NCBI GenBank assembly: GCA_034440635.1
Contig: JAOTON010001482.1
Location: 62,001-126,000 of the forward strand
Origin: Lepas anatifera
Lineage: Eukaryota; Arthropoda; Thecostraca; Lepadidae
Length of the DNA stretch: 64,000 nt
Direction: 5' to 3'
The notes beneath the pieces were generated by a model. It was not told where the DNA came from and did no database searches. It saw nothing but the letters and a program-made list of their open reading frames with translations. Made by a program: the position numbers and the translations under genes. Below, piece by piece: positions 1 through 10,560 of the stretch; the first letter of the stretch is position 1; every line of letters begins with the position of its first letter.

Positions 1-552
1 GTGCACTACAGCGAGATCAATACAGCCATACCAACAGAAGAAACTGAAACACTTTATAATCCGTCAATTGTTGTCCACATCATCCAGGTTCTTGATAGTC
101 TGCTTCAGCTAAGCCTCCACCGAGCACTCACGATTACGGGTGCGCGAGACGACACCATCACGCTCACCGCCCAGACTAGGCGCTCAAAGCCACTGTCACT
201 GCCCATGACTCACACCACAGAACCCATCCTGCAGTACTAGCACCGGCCTCTGCAAGGGCAAACAACTCCTCCCGCCAGAGTCACCGACCTGACGCATCAC
301 AGGGACGATCCCAGCGGCCCTTCCCCAAAGCTGACAATTACCAAACATACAGTTCAAACCTGTCAGTACTACCCCGCAGTAAAGATCCCGTCGTCGATGT
401 TGGTTTTGGAGCCGCCCCGGCCCGGCTCCATGCTGGCGAAGTGGCGAATTATATAATCTAGAGATCACCGCAGACGACCCTCGACCAGACCACCGAAGTC
501 GCCGTCGCTCCCGCTCATGGTGCGCCACCATCCATACCTCGCTGGAGTATTC

Positions 553-3105
553 AGACATGGATTGTTGCCAGGATTCGCTTCTTGGTGGTGATCTCTGGCA
601 TCTCCTCCCTGTGGTGCAGCCTTGTTCTGATGTAGCTATCCCTGGCTTGGCGTCTACACACGGCAGCCACCGCCTCTTGCAACAACTTCACCAACCTTTA
701 ATTTTGGAGGAACCAAGGCACATCCAGGAAGCTCTTATCAGTCGTGGAGATGGAACAGATGAAGCTGGGCTCCTGTACCTCCCGAGGCTTCCAGCTGATA
801 GGTTTGATCAAGGCGGGTGCCGAAAGGTTCAATTTGGGTGTTATCGTCGGCCTCAGGCTGTTGTTCCCGTACTCAGCTCCTCCCCGCAGCTCCAGAATCT
901 GGCTGATGGCAAGCTGCCTGTCCTCGGAGTCGGAACTGGCTAGCAGGGAGACCAAGAGGCACTCAGGGTGGGAGCACCATGACCCCGTCTTCACGTAGAA
1001 GGTGCTGGTGTCCTTCACATTCTTTGGCTGAGTTTTTAGATGCCTGAGGATGATCAGGATATGATAGAGTGCATCTACAATGTAGTGTTTGACCTTCATT
1101 TTAAAGGTAAACCTAAATTAGTACTGGATGCAGAACCTCAACAGGATCTCCAGCGTCCTGAGGAGCTGGCCAGTTAGACCGTGCTGCCCAGTCCACACGA
1201 AGACCAGCCTCTGCCCAGTGGTCAGCCACCTGGCATGGCATAGTGAGCCGCAGTGCATCTCCTGCATATCAGGAGGGAGACCGCCATCCTTTACTGGCTG
1301 GACCAGCTTGTAAAAAGTATTTCTGTCTGTGCTCATTGTATTCACTACCCTATCCGGTACGCAGATGACGTCCTCACCTCCAGACAGTCCCCTAAACTCC
1401 GGGTTGTAGGCCATCCCGTTGACCTCTGAGAGGAAGGAGGACACCGGGCCTGGGAAGCCCATGGCTGAGCTAGAATGGTTAACCTTCGCCCGGGTGGGGG
1501 GTCTTTTAGACCCCCCTCGGGTTTTTCCAAAGTGACCAAAAAACGGCGGCGCGCAGCGCCGCCAAACTTGGTCTAGATGTTCCTTCATCATTTTACATCT
1601 TTCCTGAAAATTTTGGCTCAAGGTCATATCAGGTCAGGTCACCAGGCCAGGTGAAGTGACCTCACCTCAAAAATACTTAGGACCGCATAACTAAAAGAAG
1701 GGTCAATCAATCAAGTTGAAACTCATACCACATATTGGGCCCACCAGGAACTACAACATTTGTTCCGGGATTTTTGATATTGGTGACCTAAGGTCATGTG
1801 CAGAGCATGACCTCCCCATTGTCAATACATGGGGAAAATCACGAAATAAGCTTTTCTCAGTAAGTATGGATGGAATCAACTTCAAACATCGGTTGCGACT
1901 TGCTCTTAGCCCATTTCTGAAGCTGATGCCAAAAGGTTTTGACTTGTGATCTTTAAAAGGTCACCTTAGGTCAAATAAGCATTTTTTGGTGTTTTTCTCT
2001 ATAAATTTTGAATAAACTAAGATAGAGCTTTTATTTTGTCACCAAAGTGTTTGTATAGTCACTGGAAGTCAAATGATATACATCATGACTATACCAGGTC
2101 AAGTTGGGTCAGACCGTTGACCTGGGTCAGGTCAAATTCCTAAATTTGACCTGGCATAGCAATATCATATATCATTCGATTCGTATGGACGAGAGGATTG
2201 CAATGGTGCATAAACTATGGCTGTATCTTGTTGGGTTTGGAAGCTATTAGCGAAAAAGTAAACGCCCTTATGCATGGGTGGCTATGGACATTCCCAAGAA
2301 TATGCCCAATATTTAGTGACCTGTAGCTCCATAGGCTTTGACCTGACACAAAAATGAATGCCACTGTAATGAAAGCACATCTCAAGAGCTTTCGAATGGT
2401 GTTTAAAAAATGTTTCTAGCTATCGTAGTTTCTGAGATATATGAGGTTTTCTTAGTACACCTCATATTAGCGATTTTGACCTGTTTTGACCTCTGGTGAC
2501 CTTGATATCGACCTGACAAGAAAAATGACTGAAGTATTTTCGATATCATTTTTGAAGACCTTTCGATTGCTGTTTTGCGCTTTTTTCTAGCTCTCTTAGG
2601 TTTTGAGATCGTGGGGGGTCTTTTTAGCCCCCCCACCAGGGCGAAGGTGGCTCGTACCCGCCACCGGGGCAAGGGTTAACAATGGCAGCAATTAAGTGCT
2701 TTAGAGGCAGCTCATTCGTTTGGACACAGCATATGGACCAGAATAGCCTCCTTCCTGATTTTTTTCAGGAAAGCGTGACTGTCTCCCCTCCATACAGTGT
2801 TCATGTTGGTGGAGTCACCAATAAGGATCTGAAGGGACTCAGTGGACTCGTGTTCCTCCAGGATGTCGTGCAGGGCCTGGGCAGCCTTCAAAGCAGGCCT
2901 TTAACGATGGACTTAAGTCTCAGACACAAAGTGCGTCAAATATCTACCACTTGACTCATCTGACAATGCATAGTGTTCCTCAGTAATCATCCCCATCTTC
3001 AGCTTACCGAAGACATCCGGCTTTATAGCTCTGGCGTGCTTCTCTTGTCTCCCGTCATCACGGGACTTGTCACGAAGACGATGGCCCTACCGCCCGAGCA
3101 ACTCC
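553..3105 (-). pseudogene. Relic of an uncharacterised transposon-associated protein, split by a TTAA element
   Basis: Read on the minus strand, coding-like blocks run from about 3105 down to a stop near 553. Visible pieces in order: a block with GKLKMGMITEEHY and YLTHFVSE (about 2945-3060); a block with LQILIGDSTNMNTV and NELPLKHL (about 2690-2890); a block with MGFPGPVSSFL, CGSLCHARWLTTGQRL and HGLTGQLL (about 1118-1478); then LLASSDSEDRQLAISQILELRG and, near the end, VCRRQARDSYIRTR (about 560-1090). I recall this motif order from an unnamed protein family found in many copies in cnidarian, arthropod and other invertebrate genomes; it behaves like a mobile-element protein, but I cannot name the superfamily. 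The frame is broken several times, with a frameshift before NELPL and stops or shifts near 2900, and a 1.2-kb element sits at a TTAA inside it. The upstream end is lost next to a SINE. Pseudogene status is clear; function is unknown. Confidence 0.6.
1479..2679. mobile_element. TTAA element, family B copy 1 (piggyBac-like MITE)
   Basis: The 1.2-kb unit is bounded by TTAA at both ends, with inverted ends of the form TTAACCTTCGCCCGGGTGG and CCACCGGGGCAAGGGTTAA. Just inside the left end are two potential hairpins: a GGGGGGTC/GACCCCCC stem at about 1496-1518 and a GGCGGCGC/GCGCCGCC stem at about 1543-1563. The interior is rich in AGGTCA/TGACCT hexamers. No coding capacity is seen. TTAA duplication with ends starting CC(C)TT is typical of piggyBac-type elements; assignment to that superfamily is inference because no transposase is present. 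It is nearly identical to 27746-28939, so both copies moved recently. Confidence 0.8.
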
Positions 3106-3129
3106 AACAATGAAGGGCTTAATTAAGAT

Positions 3130-3345
3130 CCCAAAGTGTAACGTCCCTCAAAGCACAGGGATGGCGGGCCCGCTCAGGTCACCCTATCACCAGTCAGTTT
3201 CCAGCCGACATACGTCAAGTAAATATTTAGCACCGGATCGTCTCAGGGGAACCGATCCGAAGCCTGCACATGAACTGCCACCGCATGTTCCTGAGCAGCG
3301 GGCTGGAGCCCAACGCTCTACCAACTGGGCTACCGAGGCGGCAAT
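3130..3345 (-). mobile_element. tRNA-derived SINE head (minus strand)
   Basis: The reverse complement of about 3290-3345 reads like the 5' half of a tRNA, with an A-box-like stretch TAGCCCAGTTGGTAGAGCG, and a weaker B-box-like segment (ATCGGTTCCCC) near 3240-3260. No full tRNA cloverleaf can be drawn and the sequence runs on into non-tRNA DNA, so a SINE is more likely than a tRNA gene. It abuts the broken upstream end of the relic coding region at 553-3105. The downstream boundary is approximate. Confidence 0.5.
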
Positions 3346-3652
3346 AGTATCCCATGCCAACTATCATAGTTATTATCCCTGTCATTTTCCTTTGACCCTG
3401 TCATAACGCTCTTTCTCACCCTGACTGACTTGCTGAGATCGCATGCTAGGTGGACCGTATCAGGGGAAAGGTAACCAGTAAGGCGGTTGTGTTTGGGGTA
3501 CAGTTTCCAGGGTCCATAACCACAAAATTCCAATATCTCGCCATAAGGACCCGGAAATCAAGAAAATTGCATTCTTCATGCTCAGTTTTGCAAAGGAAGG
3601 AGTGCCCAGATTAGAAAATGCAAAAGGATAAACCGACAATAAAAATTCCTTT

Positions 3653-4441
3653 TTACATCAGAAGACATGTGTCCTGGACAAAAATATTAGATTTTATTTT
3701 CTCACTAAGCCCTTCTGTGCAGCCCTGGGAGGCTGACTCGACACTGAGCGCCCGGAATTCTGTCGGGTCCGTCCCCACTGCAGCGTCTCGGCACTGTGGT
3801 GGTGGTGATGACGTTTGCGTCACTGCGTCGACTTTCTCCCCACAACCCATCTGTTTGCAGCTGGAGTCATCTGGTTGACTGGGTAGAAACTTAGCAACCA
3901 TCGCGAGGAACTGGCGAAGGGAGAGATTCATGAACTGACCGATGTTCGAATCCACGGTAAGTGCAGGACGGGTCTCAGTGATGGTTTCAGCTGGTGCGAC
4001 ACTGTGCTGGGGTCCCAACAGGGCATCTAGGTAAGGAGAGTGGTCGGTAGAAGGCTTTGCCCGGGATGTTACGGGTGTGGCCGCCGGCACTGGTTTTGGA
4101 GGAAGTGGGACTTTTCATTTCTGGGTCTCCTTAGCCTCAGTCAGTTTAGGGCACAACCGGCTCCACGCCTCGTGGTCGCCTCCACATCCGGCACACTTGG
4201 GTTTCTCTGCCTCGCACGATCTGGAGCTGTGACCTACCTCTGAGCATCCCCCGCATCGTTCCCTACCTCTGCAGCTGCCAGCGATATGACCGAATGACGT
4301 GCACCTGAAACACCTAATGGGGCTAGGAACAAAGGGACGAAGGGACAAAGAGTTGAGCACGTTTACAAGAGTCCTATGTATTTTTTGTAATATTCTGAAT
4401 CTACTGACAACACCGTATGCTGTTATTAAGTTTTTTATCAT
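3653..4441 (-). pseudogene. LINE ORF1 fragment with three zinc knuckles
   Basis: A 108-aa minus-strand frame (4115-4441) has three CCHC-type knuckles: C44-C47-H52-C57 (starting CFRC), C63-C66-H71-C76 (CGGC), and C83-C86-H90-C97 (CAGC). A second minus-strand frame (3653-4090) continues with Ser/Thr/Pro-rich, low-complexity sequence, so one frameshift or stop separates them near 4090-4115. Three closely spaced knuckles followed by a disordered tail are usual in the nucleic-acid-binding ORF1 (Gag-like) protein of Jockey/I/CR1-type non-LTR retrotransposons. No reverse transcriptase follows, so this is a truncated copy. The exact clade is not determined. Confidence 0.6.
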
Positions 4442-4725
4442 TTACTAGTCCTGCCGATGTGTTTTCTTCTCTTTGCCAATAAAGAAGAGTTGTGTGCAGG
4501 CTAAAATGAATAATTCGTGCCTCGAACCAGTAGGATTTTCATTGCATCTTCTATAAATGCATAAAGTGCAAATCAATTCGGCCTCACTATATTGTAGAAT
4601 TAGTACCATCTGCTCGGTGGAGAAATGCTGAATTGGGAACTTTAACTGGTCCTCAAAATCTCCAAACTTGGTCCGTGGACGAGTTTGGCTTCCAAAAGTA
4701 GCCCGGGTAGATGACCTATTTCATT
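4350..4725 (+). repeat. Direct repeat copy 1 (pair with 6150-6520)
   Basis: This segment, beginning near the motif GAGCACGTTTACAA, matches 6150-6520 along roughly 370 bp with scattered substitutions and small indels. The shared block includes ATTCTGAATCTACTGA and CCAAAAGTAG near its end. Copy 1 extends into a long hairpin while copy 2 does not. I do not recognise the family. Confidence 0.65.
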
Positions 4726-4788
4726 GCTATTTATAAATAGCAATGAAACAGGACATCTACCCGGGCTACTTTTGGAAGCCAAATTCGT
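4687..4788. repeat. Long hairpin (about 48-bp inverted arms)
   Basis: TTGGCTTCCAAAAGTAGCCC on the left is mirrored by the reverse complement ending near 4788, with the centre at about 4735-4739 (CTATTTATAAATAG). Arms are almost perfect, with only a few mismatches around the GACCTATT/ACAGGACA part. It could be a foldback element or a palindromic end of the repeat at 4350-4725. Confidence 0.75.
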
Positions 4789-4869
4789 TTCCAATCAGTG
4801 GGTACCCCCTTCCCCCAAGATTTTGGAAACCAAAATCAAATTAAAAAAAAAGACCAAAACCAAATCTAC

Positions 4870-5630
4870 ATAGCAAACACTGCAGACGGCGTTGGATGGC
4901 CCATCCACTTCCATATCGAAAATATTTGAGCCATCTTTTTCATCAGGTCATATTTAAGGTCACTAGAGGTCAAGGCATCCCGCCATAGGAATAACATGTA
5001 AATGAAGGTTTTCGGGCATTTCTTCTGACCAAAAAATATAAAGCAAAACAGTTTACACCATTACAATTCTCTCAGCAAGCCGAATTGAATGATAGATAAT
5101 ATAGCTGTGTTAGGCCGAATCAGGTCTAATATGGCATTAGACCTGACCTTAGGTCAGGTCGAGGTCAAATTATATAAAATGCATATCTTAAGAACTGCAA
5201 AGACAAGGAAAATCTAATGAAGGTGAAATAAACGCTCTATGGCCATTTCTTACTAAATTATTTAGTTAAAATCATTATTCCTTGTAATTCCAATGGAAAG
5301 TTTATGGCTCGTACTTGACTTTAGGTCATCGATAACAAAAAAATATCGTACCATATTTTAGATGATTCGGTGGGTCCATTGTGTGAGATGAGTTTCAATC
5401 GGATAAGTTCACCCTGTTCTGACTAATGCTATCTTAAACTTTGAGGTCAGGTCACTCGACCTGTACTGGTCACCTGACCTGAGATGACCTAACCTTAAAA
5501 TTTTAACATATGCTGTTAGAATGATCAGTAGAAAGGTATACCAAATACAGTAGCGCTACATGTCGCCATTTTTTATGCTGTCTCCAGAAAACCCGAAGAA
5601 AACCTGCCCCCTTCAATGCGCGTGTTTGAA
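4870..5630 (-). mobile_element. Diverged family-A TTAA element
   Basis: Read in reverse this matches the family-A elements described at 7544-8383 and elsewhere. It has the block with GCCCATCCACTT, a run of AGGTCA hexamers (AGGTCAGGTCGAGGTCAAA near 5151-5170), and a degenerate terminus CAATGCGCGTGTTTGAATAAA near 5610-5630. Both termini have decayed, so this is an old copy. Confidence 0.55.
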
Positions 5631-6149
5631 TAAACAGCTTTTTCTACGGCTATTTTAAATAAGCACCCCTGTGGTGCTGAAATTTGATATCCGGAAAGAA
5701 GCAGCTTTAGGGTGCTAATCTTTTTCTACAGTGTGTTGTATGCTTCGGATCTCGATCGATCCCATATTTCGCTGAGTTAACACTTATGATTCCCCAGGAA
5801 GCACTCATTTCCGCCCGATATATGGTTGTATAACCGCTAGATACTTAGGCACGGGAACTGGGAACAGGGGGCTGACTCCGTCTATCGGACTAGGTGACAG
5901 TGCCCCCCCCCACATCTATGACCGGTTCCAGACCTTTTCCATTAGGAAATTTAGTGATGCCATATCAAATATGGCATGATATATCATGTCACATGTAACC
6001 TTATCAGCGGTGACAACTTTTGTCCCCCCCAAACTTCGAAAAAGATACTGGGGCTAGGTCCCGGTATGTAGTTGTGGTTTCTATTGGAATGAGAACATGC
6101 TACCTTCAATGTAGCGGGCTGGTAAAATCACGCTTGCTGTGAAGCGGAG

Positions 6150-6520
6150 TTTGAGCACGTTTACAAAGGTCCTTTGTATTTTTTTAATATTCTGAATCTA
6201 CTGAAAATTCCGCATGCTGCTTTTAAGTTTTTATCATTTACTGGTCCTGCCGATGTGTTTTTTACCTTTGCCACCAAAGAAGGGTTGTGGGCAGACTAAA
6301 ATGAGCAATTCGTGTCTCGAACCAGTAGGGTTTTCGTTGCATCTTCTACAAAGGCATAAAGTGCAAATCAATTCGACCTCACGTAGAATATTGTAGATTT
6401 ACTGCTATCTGCTCGGTGGAGTAATGCCGAATTGGGGACATCAAATGGTCCTCAAAATCCCCAAACTTCGTCCGTGGACAAATTTTGCATCCAAAAGTAG
6501 ACCGGGTAGATGCCCTGTTT
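6150..6520 (+). repeat. Direct repeat copy 2 (pair with 4350-4725)
   Basis: Second copy of the ~370-bp unit in the same orientation, about 1.8 kb downstream of the first. It ends within TCCAAAAGTAGACCGGGTAG and lacks the hairpin half present in copy 1. Confidence 0.65.
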
Positions 6521-6770
6521 CTTGCTATTTATTCAATCATAGACTCTTTGAGAACTTCTGCCGTTTTTTTATTTTGTCAGTGCTGTTTAAAATGGCATGG
6601 ACAGCAAGCAAATTTATTTTCACAAAAGCACCCTTTGAACCAAGAGCCACATGCCTGATGCTGGTTTGACCGCCTCTAGGCTTTGTCCACTCCTTAGCAA
6701 AATCCTAGTTTTCTCCCTACTCTTTAGTGCTGAGAGTATTTAGGTAACTATAATTGCCCTGAAACTATTA

Positions 6771-7547
6771 TCAACCCGCGCCCCGATGGGCCTCCGAGCC
6801 ATTTTCGCCCTAGTGGGGATGTTTAAACGCCCCCTCGAACTCGGCACCTATGCGGAATGGCGGAAAAAACGCGAAGGCTGGTGAATAACTCACAGATTCA
6901 TAACGAAACTATATCAGTCACTGTTTTGCTCAAGTCAATATAGAGTTCATGACAGGTCGAATGCCATGTGGCATTTTGATTAGAGGTTTTGGGCTCTAGT
7001 ATATGACAGAGTTGAGTTGAAATCATTTTTAGGTACCATTCGCTTCCTCTCGTCACGGCAAATTGAATGATGTGTAATAGGACCATACCAGGTCAAAAAA
7101 AATTATCTGACCTCAGGTCAGCTTAAAGTCATTTTTTAACATAGCATAGCCCTCAGCTGTATCTACACAAATACAGCCCAATTTGTGTCTTTCCCATGTA
7201 TTTCCAATGAAGAGGACATGGTCCGTACATAACTTGAGGATATCGATATTAAAAATCCCGGAATACATGTTCAAACACCCGGTGAGCCCATTATGTGGTA
7301 TAAGTTTCAATCCGATAAATACACCAATTTCTTATATATGACACCTTACAACTTTTTTGAAAGTGGTGTCACTTGACCTGTATTGGTGACCTAACCTGAG
7401 ATGACCCAACCTTAGAATTTTAAGGAAATTGGCGAAATTGATCAAGGACCAGGTATGCCAATTACGGCAGCGCCTCGCGGCGCCCTTTTTTCGTGCCGTC
7501 GGAAAACCCGAGGGTTGTTTAAACACCCCCACCGGGGTGAGGGTTAA
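6771..7547. mobile_element. TTAA element, family C copy 1
   Basis: It starts TCAACCCGCGCCCCGATGGG (first base pair of TTAA mutated) and ends CACCGGGGTGAGGGTTAA. Internal features are shared with the copies starting near 10419 and 23265: GCCTCCGAGCCA near the start and a CATGACAGGTC block. The right TTAA (7544-7547) is shared with the next element, so the two lie end to end on one TTAA. No coding sequence. Confidence 0.65.
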
Positions 7548-8383
7548 CACGCGCATTGACGGGGGCGGGTATCCGCCCCCTTGGGTTTTTCGGAGATAGC
7601 ATAAAAACGGCGGTACGTAAAGCCGCTGTACTTAGCATACTTTTTTCTCATCATTTTTACAACTTTTGTCAAATTTTAAAGCTCAGGTCATTTCAGGTCA
7701 GGTCACTAGTACAGGTCAAGTGACCTGACCTCCAAAAAATTTAAGATAGCAAAAGTCAGAACGGGGTGAACTTCTCCGATTGAGACTCATCACATACAAT
7801 GGGCCCACCGACTTCTCTAAAATATGTTCCTGTATTTTTGATGTCGATGATCTAAGGTCAGGTACGAGCCATGACCTCTCCCTTGAAATACATAGGATAT
7901 TTTTTTACTGAAAAACTAAGTTACAGATTTTGATAGAGCGTTTATTTTAGCTGCATTAGATTTGCCTTGTCCCTGCAGTTCTAATGATATGCATGTTATC
8001 TAATTTGACCTTGACCTGATCTCAGGTCAGGCCAAATGCTTGATTTGACCTAGTAAGGTCATATAATATATCATTCGATTCAGTTTCCTGCAAGGATTCA
8101 TGCAGTTCCAGTTATTTGGCTCTATCTCTACGTGTTCAGATGTAATGATAAAAAAACTTAATTTACATGTTATCCCTATGACGGCATGTTTTGACCTCTA
8201 GTGACCTTAAATATGAGCTGACAAAAAATAGTTCAAATATTTGCGATGGAGAAATAGATGGGCTATCCATCACTGTTTACCGTTTTTCGCTACCTAGCGT
8301 GGTTCTTGAGATCTTAGGGGGTGTGTACCCGCCAACCCCGTCAAAGCGAAGTTGGCTCAGATCCCCGTCAATGCGCGTGTTAA
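7544..8383 (+). mobile_element. TTAA element, family A copy 1
   Basis: An 840-bp unit bounded by TTAA. The left end is TTAACACGCGCATTGACGG and the right end is CCCCGTCAATGCGCGTGTTAA-type (last 18 bases CAATGCGCGTGTTAA plus flank). A subterminal GGCGGGTATCCGCC hairpin lies near 7566-7580. The interior carries many AGGTCA/TGACCT hexamers, including AGGTCAAGTGACCT, an inverted repeat with a 2-bp spacer, near 7714-7727. There is no coding capacity. Non-autonomous piggyBac-like element by target site and termini. Confidence 0.8.
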
Positions 8384-8667
8384 AACTGTACGGAATTCAA
8401 TAAGTTTACATACTTTTTTCTTGCTCTTGCTGCCGTTGCTAGGTTCTTGCTTCTACTGCATATATACTGTCCAACCTGCCATTCCTCGCCCCCCCCTCCC
8501 CCCAATCCCGTTTCAAGGCCTTCGAACGTAAATCACAGCACCGTCGTTGCAACTGCGTTGTTATAAGCCAGGTGTCGCCACCACTAAACCCAATTCACTC
8601 TCTCACTCAACATAGGGAGGTACCCGAGTCGGGCTCCACGGTTCAGGACTAGTCTTACAATCTGAAT

Positions 8668-8722
8668 ATGAGGTATTTGTTCGTACTCCTGCTTCTGGCC
8701 TTCCTGGGGACCACGCTGATAG
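8668..8722 (+). CDS. Candidate exon 1 (signal peptide) of a small secreted cysteine-rich protein
   Basis: ATG at 8668 opens MRYLFVLLLLAFLGTTLI, a textbook signal peptide with Arg-2, a hydrophobic core and small residues at the end. It runs straight into a consensus donor, ATAG|GTAAGAG, after 8722, leaving the codon in phase 1. A TATATA-type box lies about 200 bp upstream (near 8460). The next recognisable exon-like piece is at 9986-10148, but its cysteine-rich frame does not match phase 1, so an unseen middle exon, a decayed gene or two unrelated pieces are all possible. A TTAA element fills most of the intervening DNA. Confidence 0.4.
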
Positions 8723-8881
8723 GTAAGAGTATCAAGAATGTGGTATTGTTTCGTATCCATAAACTAAAACAGATATGATATCTGGCTGCTATGTTCTAAA
8801 ATATGACGTCTTACAGATATGAGCTGTAGGAATTGTACCGAAGAAAACATTAGCTTAAAAGAACTTGACATTGATTTGTAA

Positions 8882-9760
8882 TTAACACGCGCATTGACGG
8901 GGGCGGGCGGGTAATTAAGAAAGAAGGAATTTTACCGTAGAAATTGTACCCTTGGGTTTTCTGGGAGACAGAATAAAAACAGCGGTGCGTAGCGCCGCCG
9001 TTCTTGGTGCACATTTTTCGGATCATTTTCAAAACTATTGCCAAATTTTAAATTTGGGTCATCTCAGGTCAGGTTACCAGTAGAGTCCAAATTACCTGAC
9101 CTCAAAAAAGTTTAAGATAGCATGAATCAAACAGGGTGAACTTATCCAATTGAAACTCATATCACATAACAGGCCCATTTCAGTTCTCTAGATCATGCTC
9201 CGGTATTTTTTATATTTATTACCTAAGGTCAGGTACGAGCCATGACCTCTCGATTGGAAATACATGGGAAAAATGGTTTAACAGAATAACCTAGTAAATG
9301 ATGATGATAGAGCGTATATTGTAACTTCGTTAGATTGCCCATGTCTTTGCGGTTCTAATGATATGTACTTTTACCTCATATGACCTTGAACTGACCTCAG
9401 GTCAGGTCAAATGCCATATTTGACCTGATTTGGCTAGCAAGGTCATATAATATATCATTCAAATTGGCTTTCTGCGAGGATTGCAAAGGTCTATTTTTTG
9501 CTCTATCTTTATTTCTTTCACATGTAATGACCAAAAACCTTCTTTTACATATTATCCCTATGACAACATGTCTTGACCTCTAATGATCTTAAATCGACCT
9601 GACAAAATGATTCAAGTATTGTTTATAAAGACTTAGATGGGCTACATAGCGCCGTTAACTGTTTTCTGCTATCTAGCGTGGTTCTTGAGATCTTAGGAGG
9701 GCGAGGACCCGCACGCGTCAAAGCCAAGGTGACTCAGATCCCCGTCAATTCGCGGGTTAA
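8882..9760 (+). mobile_element. TTAA element, family A copy 2 (in a putative intron)
   Basis: An 879-bp unit between TTAA at 8882 and TTAA at 9757-9760. The left end is TTAACACGCGCATTGACGG and the right end is CCCGTCAATTCGCGGGTTAA. A short extra stretch (AATTAAGAAAGAAGG) interrupts the subterminal hairpin near 8913-8930. The AGGTCA-rich core is retained. It lies between the two candidate exons of the small secreted protein. Confidence 0.75.
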
Positions 9761-9985
9761 CTTTGAGTAAGCGAGTTTTCTTCTCTTCTCTTATTGTAGT
9801 TTGTCTGACAGAACTAAACCATATGTTTAACATTAGAAATCAAAATTGAGCATTAGGTCTATCATTTTCAACCTTCCTACTTTGTATATAATCGAACTGT
9901 ACGCATTGGTTGTCACAGCCCACGTTTAAATGGGAGGGAACTGGTCAAATCCCATCGCTATTTACATACGGTGGTTCTGTTGCAG

Positions 9986-10148
9986 ATGCATGTGTCAGCC
10001 CCCCGCTTGCACCCTCTCCTCTCCATGTACTGGCATTTTAGATGAGAACAAGAAACCAACACAGAACTGCTGTCAGCATAAATTCGGATGCTTCTGCAGC
10101 GCGTATCCTTGCGAAGAACAAGGCCATGTGCATTGCACATGGCCTTGA
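9986..10148 (+). CDS. Candidate terminal exon, cysteine-rich
   Basis: Follows an acceptor-like GGTTCTGTTGCAG ending at 9985. One frame encodes about 53 residues with ten or so cysteines (pattern C-x-C-x5-C-x5-C, later CC, C-x-C, C, C) and stops at TGA 10146-10148. Cysteine density of this kind suggests a disulfide-rich secreted peptide, which fits the signal-peptide exon at 8668-8722. The splice phases do not agree (donor leaves 1 base; this frame needs 2), so the gene model is unproven. I do not recognise the family and infer no activity. Confidence 0.35.
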
Positions 10149-10418
10149 GCGTTAGAATTGGCTCGCAGTGGAGCAGCTCCTGGTCAGTTGGCATTTGCAG
10201 TCAGATGGTTTGCGATAACTGTTATTTGGCAGCGTTTTCATCGTGATACTATCTAAAAGCAGTTTTGTGTCCTGGCCCTTGATGCTGAAAACGATTTGTT
10301 GTCGAATAAAGTTCCTCTGGCTGTCTGAACTACATAACAGAAATGATGTATGGGTATTACGTGTTGTATGCATGTACGTATTGGTCGCTCACAGGGAAAA
10401 TACGTGTTTTTAATGCTT

Positions 10419-10560
10419 AACCCACGCCCCGGTGGGCCTCCGAGCCACCTTCACCCTGGTGGGAGGTGTTTGAACACCCACCCCCAAGAACTCGGCCCCT
10501 ATGCGGGATAGCGAAAAAAACGTGAGCGCTTGTGGTAAGCTCTTAGAAGTTAATGAAGAA
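10419..10560 (+). mobile_element. TTAA element, family C fragment
   Basis: Begins CTTAACCCACGCCCCGGTGG, followed by GCCTCCGAGCCACC and a hairpin, GGTGTTTGAACACC, near 10467-10480. The similarity to 6771-7547 fades after about 10560, so only the end of the element is present. Confidence 0.55.
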
